A DNA stretch of 64,000 nucleotides from Alphaproteobacteria bacterium. Lineage in GTDB: Bacteria > Pseudomonadota > Alphaproteobacteria > Reyranellales > Reyranellaceae. Both the position numbers and the translations under genes were made by a program. Under the pieces are notes generated by a model. That model worked only from the letters and a program-made list of their open reading frames with translations. It had not been told where the DNA came from and made no database searches. Positions 8,198-15,808 of the stretch are shown one piece after another (within the stretch, counting starts at the first letter, position 1; each line of letters begins with the position of its first letter). The DNA is taken from positions 1-64,000 of the forward strand of contig JAFKFK010000017.1 in NCBI GenBank assembly GCA_017307275.1, given 5' to 3'.

Positions 8198-8929
8198 CTA
8201 ATGAGCGAAATAGTGCATGCCGCCGTCGACGGGGATTACGGCGCCGGTGATGTAACGCGCGGCAGGAGAGGCGAGGAAAGCGACGAGGCCCGCTACGTCT
8301 TCCGGTTCCCCGAAATAGCCGATCGGGATGTTGCGCTCGATGAAGCTGCGGCGTGCTTCTTCGGTCGGGTGAAGCTTCTGCAGGATCTGCTCGGAGTTGA
8401 TGCGGCCGGGCTGGATCGTGTTCACGGTGACACCGTCGGCGGCCACGTCGCACGACAGTCCCTTCGCCCAGAGATGAAGCGCGGCCTTGGCGGCGATGGC
8501 AGCATTCAGCCCGCGCGGCTCCATCGACCCGCTGATATTGATGATGCGGCCCCATCTGCGCGCCCGCATAGCTGGCAGCAGCGCCTTGGTGAGAAGACGC
8601 GCTGCCGTGAAGTTGAGCGCGAAGGCCTCCTCCCAGACATCTTCAGCAGCATCGGGACCCGTCGGCCGCGAGCCGCCGGCGCAGTTCGCCAGGATGTCGA
8701 TTGGTCCCAGTGCCTTCGTGGCGTCGTCGACGAGGCGTGCGAGATCCTCCGCATGGGTGACATCGCCCGCGATGGGCGTCACGCCGTCGAGGCATGCGAT
8801 CTTGTCCGCACGCCGTGCCGTCGCAACGACGCGCGCGCCTTGTTGTGCGAGAAGCCGTACGACGCCGGCGCCGATTCCAGAGCTTGCCCCGGTGACAAGA
8901 CACGTCTTGCCGCGAAGTTCGTAATCCAT
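8198..8929 (-). CDS. Short-chain dehydrogenase/reductase lacking the catalytic tyrosine
   Basis: SDR-fold protein of 243 aa. The NAD(P)-binding motif TGASSGIG is at residues 13-20 and NCAGG (NAG motif) at 82-86. The catalytic serine region NISGS is at 131-135 and the lysine is Lys148. The usual YxxxK tyrosine position is Ala144 (sequence LNAAIAAKAAL), confirmed on the DNA as GCC. The C terminus has PGRINSE and IPVDGGMHY, typical of the family. It begins 6 bp after the upstream Gfo/Idh/MocA gene stop, so the two form one operon. Without the tyrosine, ordinary SDR redox chemistry is doubtful; a binding, lyase-like or altered role is possible. Confidence 0.9.
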   Translation of the reverse strand: MDYELRGKTCLVTGASSGIGAGVVRLLAQQGARVVATARRADKIACLDGVTPIAGDVTHAEDLARLVDDATKALGPIDILANCAGGSRPTGPDAAEDVWEEAFALNFTAARLLTKALLPAMRARRWGRIINISGSMEPRGLNAAIAAKAALHLWAKGLSCDVAADGVTVNTIQPGRINSEQILQKLHPTEEARRSFIERNIPIGYFGEPEDVAGLVAFLASPAARYITGAVIPVDGGMHYFAH

Positions 8930-8935
8930 GTCACC

Positions 8936-9898
8936 TTAGAGCGTGACGGGTCGGCCTTCGGCAAGAGCACGTTGCGTCGCGAGCGACAGAGTGAGCGCCT
9001 CGATGGCTCGGTCTACGTCGAGCAAGGCGGGATCGGCATTGCCGGCGATGCAATCGACGAAACGGCGCAGTTCGACTTCGTAGGGATTGCGACCTGCAAT
9101 CGGCACCTCGGTCGGTGGTGTGTCGGCCGTGGCAACGGTGAAAGTGCTGTCGGGAGGCGTTCCGACGAAGACGGTTTGCAATGTAAACACTGCGCGCTCG
9201 AAGAGGGCTCTAAAGCCGACCGTGAAGGGCGAGCCCGGCGGCATCAAGCCGCTTGCCGTGACGGTGGCATGTCGACCGTCGGCATAGTCGAGTATGGCGG
9301 TGACGTCGCCACCGCCCGTCGCGGCGAGTCGCGCCGGATTTCCCATCAGCCAGTGCAGGACGTCGAAATCGAACGTCATCAGCTCGATCGCCGGATCGGA
9401 ATAGTGCGCCTTGCGGTCCGGCGCGTCGGGATGCAGGTAGGAGCCCAGCCGCCAGGTCGAGAGCTTGATCAGGCGGCCATGCTCGCCCGACATCGTCGCG
9501 GCCTTGACGTGCTCGTAAGCACTGACCGACCGCATGAGCAGCCCGACCTGCAGAAGCCGCTTCGCCTTGCGCGCAGCGGCGCGCATCTCCTGTGCCTTCG
9601 TCATTTCCAGTGCCATCGGCGTCTCGCAGAACACATGCTTGCCGTGGTTCAGCGCGGAGACGACCACTTCGCCGTGGAGCGCGCTCGGCAGGCAGACGTC
9701 GATGGCATCGATGTCGGCCCGCTCGATCAAGGCGCGGGCGTCGTCGACCGGTTGGGCCTTGCAGATCGTGGCGACCCGGCGAGCGCGGTCGAGGGTACGT
9801 GCGAAAACGCCGACGACCTCGATGTCCGGCATGCCGGCGTAGGCGCTCGCATGCACGGCGCCCATCGTCCCCGCTCCCAAGATGCCGATCCTGATCAT
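8936..9898 (-). CDS. Gfo/Idh/MocA-family oxidoreductase
   Basis: NAD(P)-dependent dehydrogenase-fold protein of 320 aa, a family acting mostly on sugars, inositols and related acids. The Rossmann motif GILGAGTMG is at residues 5-13. The usual EKP motif reads ETP (HVFCETPMAL, Thr93 where lysine is typical). The C-terminal domain contains ELMTFDFDVLHWLMG. ATG 9898 is the natural start because the nucleotide-binding motif follows directly; an open frame continues upstream but looks non-coding. It is the first gene of a two-gene minus-strand operon with the SDR. The SelA-like gene starts 72 bp away on the other strand, so the three may share a promoter region and a pathway. Confidence 0.88.
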   Translation of the reverse strand: MIRIGILGAGTMGAVHASAYAGMPDIEVVGVFARTLDRARRVATICKAQPVDDARALIERADIDAIDVCLPSALHGEVVVSALNHGKHVFCETPMALEMTKAQEMRAAARKAKRLLQVGLLMRSVSAYEHVKAATMSGEHGRLIKLSTWRLGSYLHPDAPDRKAHYSDPAIELMTFDFDVLHWLMGNPARLAATGGGDVTAILDYADGRHATVTASGLMPPGSPFTVGFRALFERAVFTLQTVFVGTPPDSTFTVATADTPPTEVPIAGRNPYEVELRRFVDCIAGNADPALLDVDRAIEALTLSLATQRALAEGRPVTL

Positions 9899-9970
9899 CA
9901 GCGGCGAGCCTATCGTAAATTGCCCCGTCTGGAATCTCGCGTCTGGCGTTTCTTGCGCTAAGGTCGGTCG

Positions 9971-11155
9971 ATGACAGGAACTGATCCCTACGCGGCGCTG
10001 GGTGTGCGACGCCGCATCAATGCCGCGGGTGCGCTGACGCGGCTGGGTGGCGCGGTGATGGCGCCGGAAGTGGTCGAAGCGATGGCGGCGGCGTCGCGCG
10101 CGTCGGTCGATATCGGCGAGCTGCAGGATGCCGCAAGCGGGCGCATCGCCCAGGCAACCGGCGCGGAAGCGGGGATGGTGACGACCGGCGCCGCTGCGGC
10201 GCTCACCTTGGCCGCCGCCGCTGCAATCGCGCGCTGGGATGTGGCCAAGATGGCGGCTCTGCCCCATGCCGACGCCTTTCCACGGGATATCCTCGTGCCG
10301 CGCACCCAGCGCACCGGCTATGCCCATGCGCTGGCGGCGGCGGGTGCACGGCTGGTCGATATCGGTCATAACGACCGCGGCACCGGGGCCGGCGTGCGCG
10401 GTCTCGAAGCCTGGGAGATCGAGACGGCGCTCTCGCCGTCGGTCGTCGCCGTGTTCTTCTCGGCCAACGCCACGAGCCTCGCCGACCTGCCGACAGCGGC
10501 ATCGGTCTGCAAGGCACAAGGCATTCCGTTGATCATCGATGCGGCGGCACAGTTGCCGCCCAAGGAGAACCTTCGCCGCTTCATCGCCATGGGCGCCGAC
10601 CTCGTGGCTTTTTCCGGTGGCAAGGCGCTGGGCGGGCCGCAAGCCTCGGGCATCCTGGCGGGCCGGCGTGACCTCGTGGCCTCGGCGCTCTTGCAGCAGC
10701 TCGACATGGATGTGGCGCCTGACACCTGGACTCCGCCAAAGCTGGTCGATCGCGCCAATCTGCGAGGTGTGCCGCATCACGGCATCGGACGCGGCTTCAA
10801 GGCCGGCAAGGAGGAGATCGTCGGGCTGTTGACGGCGCTCGATCGCTTCATCGCGGCCGACGATGCGGCTGCCAATGCGATCCTTCAGAAGCGACTCGAA
10901 GCTATTGCTGCCTCGTTGAACGGTTTTGACGTGACTCTCGTTCCTGCTGCGAAGACGGGCCGTGTGCCCGTTCTGGAGATCGCCGTGCGCGATGCGTTGG
11001 CCCTTAGCGCGCGCCTGCAGAAAGGCGATCCACCTGTGCACCTCTCCGAACGTCATGCCGCGCGGGGCGTGTTGACGCTCGATCCGCAGGTCCTGCTGCC
11101 CGAGCACGATGCGCCGCTGGCGGCGGCGCTTCGTGCCGGGCTTCAGTCAGGTTAG
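9971..11155 (+). CDS. SelA-like PLP-dependent enzyme (DgaE/selenocysteine-synthase-like fold)
   Basis: A 394-residue pyridoxal-phosphate protein of the L-seryl-tRNA(Sec) selenium transferase-like group. The N terminus (GVRRRINAAGALTRLGG) is diagnostic of the group. The PLP-contacting aspartate is in LIIDAAAQLPP (Asp190) and the Schiff-base lysine is Lys218 in AFSGGKALGGPQ. It is shorter than true SelA (about 460 aa) and no selD, selB or tRNA-Sec is visible, so it is more likely an ammonia-lyase or aldolase relative such as D-glucosaminate-6-phosphate ammonia-lyase. Divergent oxidoreductase genes of the Gfo/Idh/MocA and SDR families fit carbohydrate or amino-sugar catabolism; this is inference. 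Confidence 0.85.
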   Translation: MTGTDPYAALGVRRRINAAGALTRLGGAVMAPEVVEAMAAASRASVDIGELQDAASGRIAQATGAEAGMVTTGAAAALTLAAAAAIARWDVAKMAALPHADAFPRDILVPRTQRTGYAHALAAAGARLVDIGHNDRGTGAGVRGLEAWEIETALSPSVVAVFFSANATSLADLPTAASVCKAQGIPLIIDAAAQLPPKENLRRFIAMGADLVAFSGGKALGGPQASGILAGRRDLVASALLQQLDMDVAPDTWTPPKLVDRANLRGVPHHGIGRGFKAGKEEIVGLLTALDRFIAADDAAANAILQKRLEAIAASLNGFDVTLVPAAKTGRVPVLEIAVRDALALSARLQKGDPPVHLSERHAARGVLTLDPQVLLPEHDAPLAAALRAGLQSG

Positions 11156-11601
11156 GCGGCTCGCAGAATTCCGAGCTGCTGCAGGGCAGTCACGCCGTCG
11201 TCGAGGCCGATCTCCTCGGCGACCTTACTGTCCTTGATGCGCAGCACCGTCGTGCCGGTGAAGTACATCTTGCGGCCCGAATTGGCCGGCAAACCGCCGA
11301 TCAGGAAGTCGTCGAAGGCGGGGCCGGTGTGCGTGCCGCCGCCCTTCCACTGACCGACGACATAGTCGCCTTCGGCAATGAGATCAGCCGCGCCGCCGAA
11401 CTCGAGATCGGGGAAGGCTTCGCGAAAGCCCATCATGAAGTTCTTCACGTCCTCGCGGCCGCGCCGCGGCGCGTGCAGGGAGTACTGCAGCAGCATGTCG
11501 GGCGCGGCGAGTTCATCGACGATCCCAGGATTCCAGGGGTTGCCCCAGAACTCGGTGAACCAGCGTCCGACGATTTCCTTGTTTTCCTGTTCCTTGGACA
11601 T
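11152..11601 (-). CDS. SnoaL/NTF2-like ester-cyclase-type protein
   Basis: A 149-aa single-domain protein with the cone-shaped NTF2/SnoaL fold pattern: ENKEIVGRWFTEFWG at the start, then APDMLLQYSLHAPRRGREDV, REAFPDLEF and GDYVVGQWKGGGTHTG. Such proteins include polyketide cyclases and many small-molecule isomerases; the substrate is unknown. ATG 11601 is chosen because AAGGA lies about 8 bp upstream and the sequence before it is not family-like. Its stop overlaps the convergent SelA-like stop by 4 bp. Confidence 0.82.
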   Translation of the reverse strand: MSKEQENKEIVGRWFTEFWGNPWNPGIVDELAAPDMLLQYSLHAPRRGREDVKNFMMGFREAFPDLEFGGAADLIAEGDYVVGQWKGGGTHTGPAFDDFLIGGLPANSGRKMYFTGTTVLRIKDSKVAEEIGLDDGVTALQQLGILRAA

Positions 11602-11809
11602 GATGACGATCCTTCGTGCTGTTGCGACCACGATTGGTCCGTGGCCGCACCATGTCTCGGAGGGCGGATCGCCGAATATCCGTGCGCTGCTTCGCAATTA
11701 ATTTCGCCGGCGCATGGCTTCTGCAATCGATGGCGGATTGACGTCGTCGGGAGAGGTCCGGCGATCCCTGGCGTGGTAGATTTGCGAGCTGTCGAACGGA
11801 TGGCGGGTG

Positions 11810-12628
11810 ATGGCGATGCTGGAAACCGACAAGGTGTTCGCGGGCTCCATTCCGGAAAACTACGACCGCCATATGGTGCCGTTGATCTTCGCGCCATATG
11901 CCGCCGACCTTGCACGCCGTGCCGCCTCCCTCGCACCGAGCGCGGTTCTGGAGATCGCTGCAGGCACCGGCGTCGTCACCCGTGCGTTGGCGCCACAACT
12001 GTCCGCCGATGCACGCTACGTCGTCACCGACCTCAACCAGCCGATGCTCGACTACGCCGCGTCGCGCCAGCCTCCCGACGGTCGCCTCGAGTGGCGACAG
12101 GCGGATGCTCTGGCATTGCCGTTCGAGAGTGCTGCCTTCGATCTCGTCTGTTGTCAGTTCGGTGCGATGTTCTTTCCCGACCGTGCGGCGGCCTTCCGAG
12201 AAGCCAGGCGCGTGCTGAAGCCTGGCGGAAATCTCCTGTTCAACGTGTGGGATCGCATCGAAGAGAATGTCTTTGCCGATGACGTGACGAAGGCGCTCGC
12301 CGAGATGTTCCCCGACGACCCGCCGCGCTTTCTGGCGCGCACGCCGCACGGTTATCACGACACGGCGCTCATTCGTCGTGACCTGGAGAGCGCCGGCTTT
12401 TCCCGCGTGGCGATCGAGACCCGCGCCGAGCAAAGCCATGCATCCTCGCCACGTGTTCCGGCCGTTGCCTACTGTCAGGGAACCGTTCTTCGCTCCGAAA
12501 TCGAGACGAGAGGCGCAGATAAACTGGAAGCGGCGACCGACTACGTCGCATCGGCGATAGCCCGCCGGCATGGCAGCGGCGAGGTCGCTGCCAAGATTCA
12601 AGCGCACGTGATCGCAGCGTCGGCCTGA
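11810..12628 (+). CDS. Class I SAM-dependent methyltransferase
   Basis: Methyltransferase of about 272 aa with a Methyltransf_11/UbiE-like fold. SAM motif I is VLEIAAGTGVVTRAL (about residues 46-60), the acidic residue after strand 2 is in VVTDLNQPML, and motif III-like DLVCCQFGAMFFPDR and RVLKPGGNLLFNVW follow. The substrate is not evident. Starts at GTG 11807, ATG 11810 or ATG 11816 are all in frame; ATG 11810 is used here. It ends 6 bp from the convergent nuclease gene. Confidence 0.86.
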   Translation: MAMLETDKVFAGSIPENYDRHMVPLIFAPYAADLARRAASLAPSAVLEIAAGTGVVTRALAPQLSADARYVVTDLNQPMLDYAASRQPPDGRLEWRQADALALPFESAAFDLVCCQFGAMFFPDRAAAFREARRVLKPGGNLLFNVWDRIEENVFADDVTKALAEMFPDDPPRFLARTPHGYHDTALIRRDLESAGFSRVAIETRAEQSHASSPRVPAVAYCQGTVLRSEIETRGADKLEAATDYVASAIARRHGSGEVAAKIQAHVIAASA

Positions 12629-12634
12629 GATTGT

Positions 12635-13627
12635 CTATTGAACGTAGATTTGCGTGCGATGATACGCCAAGTACTCGTGCTGAGCTGGGACGAACGGCTT
12701 TGTTTGCCATTTCATCGGCGCTTCCGAGAAACCGAACTGATCCCATGCGAGATCTTGAAAACCTAGACGCCGAAGGTCTCCTCGATCGACCCGTCGAGAA
12801 ACATTGACCTGACCGTCGTTCTCAAAGCTGATGAAGCCACGATCAAAGAGAAGATCGGCATCAGGGGTGAGCATCAAGCCGTTCATCCCATCGAGACGCT
12901 CTTGTGCCGAGATGCAAGCTCTCCAAGGTTTCATGTGGCTTGCGATCAACAGCGATGGATTTGTTATGCCGGTGAGCCTGCAGGACCGCTCGACGGCCTC
13001 GACGTTTGACCTGAATAGCCCCTGACCCCGCCGTGCCTGTATGACGGATTTCCGCGTCGTGTCGTCAAGCGTCAGATCGTGCAGCAGAGATTGTTCGGCT
13101 GCATCGTCGAGCGTCTCTGCCACCACTTGGTAGGTGAGGCTGTTTGCGCCGCCGCGCATGAGCGCTGGTTGATCGAATGTTGTTGCCGCAACGACGACGT
13201 CGAACACCCTCTCCGAAATACTCGCCAGATAGACGCCTTGATTCCCGTCGCCTGTTTCCGGTCGGATAGGCGAGTACTTTTCGGGGAGGAGAGGCCCCAG
13301 GATGTCGATCAGGCTTTTCGGGCGAACCGGGGCTGAGAGAGGTGTCCAGTAGACTGGCAGCAGCCAGCCTTCGTTCTGCCAGTGGGTTCCGACAGAGCCA
13401 AATTCTGCCGGCTTAGGTGCTGTAAAGGCGAACTCTGCGACACGACCTACATAGCGAATGAGCTGATTGGCAAACGACAATACGAGATCACCCGGCGTGG
13501 CTCGTCTCATATTGTCGTAGAATACACTCTTCGCACCGTCGCTCTTTGTCTTGGGCGACCACAGGTACTGAAAGTCAATCTCTTGACGGACAGTCTGCTT
13601 GTGATTGACCCACCAGAACGCAGTCAT
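12635..13627 (-). CDS. EVE-like/HNH endonuclease, probable modification-dependent restriction enzyme
   Basis: A 330-residue two-domain protein. The N-terminal part (FWWVNHKQTVRQEIDFQYLW, then YDNMRRATPGDLVLSF at residues 37-52) has the features of EVE/PUA-like modules, which read modified cytosines. The C-terminal part is an HNH_2-type nuclease: GQGLFRSNVEAV (201-212), Cys216 in CRLTG, His231 in ASHMKPW, Asn249 in MNGLMLTP, and LLFDRGFISFENDG (259-272). The last conserved histidine position reads aspartate, a variant I believe occurs in the family. The gene is poorer in GC than its neighbours (55% in the 60 bp at 12661-12720), suggesting acquisition. It starts 9 bp after the ABC ATPase stop on the same strand. 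No methylase partner is nearby, as expected for type IV-like enzymes. Confidence 0.8.
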   Translation of the reverse strand: MTAFWWVNHKQTVRQEIDFQYLWSPKTKSDGAKSVFYDNMRRATPGDLVLSFANQLIRYVGRVAEFAFTAPKPAEFGSVGTHWQNEGWLLPVYWTPLSAPVRPKSLIDILGPLLPEKYSPIRPETGDGNQGVYLASISERVFDVVVAATTFDQPALMRGGANSLTYQVVAETLDDAAEQSLLHDLTLDDTTRKSVIQARRGQGLFRSNVEAVERSCRLTGITNPSLLIASHMKPWRACISAQERLDGMNGLMLTPDADLLFDRGFISFENDGQVNVSRRVDRGDLRRLGFQDLAWDQFGFSEAPMKWQTKPFVPAQHEYLAYHRTQIYVQ

Positions 13628-13636
13628 GCCGTCAGA

Positions 13637-14743
13637 TCATTCCACGGAGCTGGCGCCCTCGTCGCGATAGGCCCAGCAAGTGTCGGGCGGCAGGGTGAGG
13701 GCGACTTCGCCGTCCTGGTGGCGGGCCGCGGTGCCGAGTTCGAGGACTTCGAGCTTCTGGCCACCGAACTCGACGTCGTAGACCGTCTGCATGCCCTGGT
13801 AGCGGCGTTCGACGACCCGGCCGGTGAAGGCGTTGGTGGGGCCGCGCTCGCCGAGGCGAATGTTTTCCGCTCGCAGGGCGACGCGGGCCTTGTCGCCGGC
13901 CTGGAGTGGTTGCGGCGTCCAGGCTTCGATGCGGCCGGCGGCGCCGAGATCAATCGTGGCACGCTCGCCTTTGCGCTCCAGCACCTTGCCCAGCAGCACG
14001 TTGGCGGCGCCGGTGAAGTTGGCGACGAAGGAGTCGGCCGGCCTGTTGTAGATCTCGCCCGGTGGCGCCATCTGCAGCAGCTTGCCGTCGCGCATCACGC
14101 CGATGCGGTCGCCCAGCACCACGGCTTCGGCCTGGTCGTGCGTCACGTAAAGGCCGGTCATGCCGGTCTGCTTCAAGATACGCCGCAGCTCGTCGCGCAG
14201 GCGCAAGCGCAGCTTGGCGTCGAGGTTGGAGAGCGGCTCGTCGAGCAGCAGGAGCTGCGGCCGGTAAACCAGGCTGCGGGCCAGCGCCACGCGCTGCATC
14301 TGGCCGCCCGACAGCGAGGTGACGGGGCGTTCGGCGTAGTCGCCGAGGCCGACCAGTTCCAGCGTCTCGCGTACTTTCGTATCGACGTCGCCGCTGCCGT
14401 TGCTGTTGCGCCGATGCTTCAGCGGATAGGCGACGTTCTGCTTCACCGTCATGTGCGGCCAGACGGCGTAGGACTGGAACACCATGCCGATGTCGCGCTC
14501 GCGCGGTGACACCAGCAGGTTACGCTCGGGTTCCGACACGACCCGGCCACCGATCGAGATGCGGCCGCCGGTCGGATGCTCGAGGCCCGCGACACAGCGC
14601 AAGGTCGTGGTCTTGCCGCAGCCCGAAGGCCCCAGCAGCACCACGATCTCGCCGGCCGGGACGTCGAAATTGACCCCGTCCACGGCGGGTTTGCCCGCCG
14701 CGAACCGCTTTACGAGGTTCTCGATGAGGAGAGCGGAGCTCAC
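13637..14743 (-). CDS. ABC transporter ATP-binding protein (FbpC/PotA-like, with TOBE domain)
   Basis: ATPase subunit of about 368 aa for the importer encoded upstream. Walker A is GPSGCGKTTT, the Q-loop region is GMVFQSYAVWPHMTV, the signature is LSGGQMQR, Walker B is LLLLDEPLSNLDAKLR, and the switch histidine is in YVTHDQAEA. The C-terminal 120 residues contain a TOBE_2-type domain (VALRAENIRLGERG). GTG 14743 gives a 4-bp GTGA overlap with the binding-protein gene and is chosen; GTG 14770 is an alternative. Together with the next two genes it forms a binding-protein-dependent importer. Confidence 0.9.
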   Translation of the reverse strand: MSSALLIENLVKRFAAGKPAVDGVNFDVPAGEIVVLLGPSGCGKTTTLRCVAGLEHPTGGRISIGGRVVSEPERNLLVSPRERDIGMVFQSYAVWPHMTVKQNVAYPLKHRRNSNGSGDVDTKVRETLELVGLGDYAERPVTSLSGGQMQRVALARSLVYRPQLLLLDEPLSNLDAKLRLRLRDELRRILKQTGMTGLYVTHDQAEAVVLGDRIGVMRDGKLLQMAPPGEIYNRPADSFVANFTGAANVLLGKVLERKGERATIDLGAAGRIEAWTPQPLQAGDKARVALRAENIRLGERGPTNAFTGRVVERRYQGMQTVYDVEFGGQKLEVLELGTAARHQDGEVALTLPPDTCWAYRDEGASSVE

Positions 14744-15768
14744 TGGCGGTAGCCGTAAGTCTTGTTCCACTCTTCGATCCAGGTGGCGCGCAGCTTGTCG
14801 AACTCCTCGAACTTCGGCACCCAGACCTTGATCGTCTTCGGATCCCAGCCCTTCGGGAAAGCCGGCGGCTCCTTGAGGGAGGTGATGTTGCCGAGCTTGT
14901 TGATCATGAACGCCTGGCCTTCCTTGGAGAGGCGCCAGTTCATGAACAGCTTCGCGGCATTCGGGTTCTTCGACGCCTTGGTGATGCCGTCGGCGTAGGG
15001 GACGATCGGCACGCCCTCGGGTGCGAAGATGGCCTCGGCCGGAGCGCCGTCGACGATCTTGGTGTAGATGATGTTGTAGAGCAGCGGTGCGATAGAGACC
15101 TCGCCACGCACCAGCGCATCGGAGAGTGGGGCGCCCGACGGATAGAGCGCGATGCCGAGCTCGGCCTGCTTCTTCCAGTAATCCTCACCCAGCACCTGGC
15201 GCTCGAACATGATGCGCGTCCAGGTCGTGCCGCCCGACGGTCCGATCACTTGGCCGATCTGCTTGTTCTTGTACTCGGGCTTGAGCAGATCCATCCAGGT
15301 CTTGGGCGGGTTCTTCACGAGCTGGGTGTTGTAGGCGATGGCCCAGCCCAGCGTGACGCCCGGCCACAGCTTGGGCGAGACCAGTGCGTCGGGGCGATAG
15401 TCGGCCGCGTTCGGCGGCGCATAGTCCTGGAACAGGTCGGCGAGTTCCAGCATCAGGCCGCGGTCGGAATGGTTGACCACGTCGGCGCCGAGCTTGCCGG
15501 CCGCCGCTTCGGTCTTGATGCGGGTGATGAGCTGGCCGCCCGGCGCGCGGACCATCGCCACCTTGATCTTCGGGAAGACCTTGTTGAATTCCTTGATGAC
15601 TTCCTGCTGCGTCTCCGCGAAGTCGGCCGTGTAGAGCGTGAGCTGGCCTTCCTTTTCGGCGGCCGCAATCAGCTCCTTGGAGCCGAACTGGGTCTGCGCC
15701 ATCGCCGGCAGGGCGGTGAGGCCCAGCGCCAGTCCGATGGCGGTTGCGGTCAATGTCCTGCGATACAT
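14740..15768 (-). CDS. Periplasmic substrate-binding protein (Fe3+/2-aminoethylphosphonate/thiamine type)
   Basis: Extracellular solute-binding protein of 342 aa. A signal peptide of about 24 residues ends at AMA before QTQF. The mature protein opens ELIAAAEKEGQLTLYTA, typical of FbpA/AfuA-type and AEP-binding proteins, and contains LGWAIAYNTQLVKNPPKTWMDLLKPEYKN. ATG 15768 is preferred because GGAGG lies 8 bp upstream; ATG 15774 is too close to it. The FbpA tyrosine ligands are not obvious, so a ferric-iron ligand should not be assumed. It lies between permease and ATPase genes on one strand. Confidence 0.88.
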   Translation of the reverse strand: MYRRTLTATAIGLALGLTALPAMAQTQFGSKELIAAAEKEGQLTLYTADFAETQQEVIKEFNKVFPKIKVAMVRAPGGQLITRIKTEAAAGKLGADVVNHSDRGLMLELADLFQDYAPPNAADYRPDALVSPKLWPGVTLGWAIAYNTQLVKNPPKTWMDLLKPEYKNKQIGQVIGPSGGTTWTRIMFERQVLGEDYWKKQAELGIALYPSGAPLSDALVRGEVSIAPLLYNIIYTKIVDGAPAEAIFAPEGVPIVPYADGITKASKNPNAAKLFMNWRLSKEGQAFMINKLGNITSLKEPPAFPKGWDPKTIKVWVPKFEEFDKLRATWIEEWNKTYGYRQ

Positions 15769-15808
15769 AGGCATATCCTCCGTTTTCCTTGTTCGTCAGC
15801 CGAGTTGA

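Noticed and set aside
9971-11155. Selenocysteine synthase SelA proper
   Set aside because: The protein is too short, and no other selenocysteine-pathway gene is present in the window.
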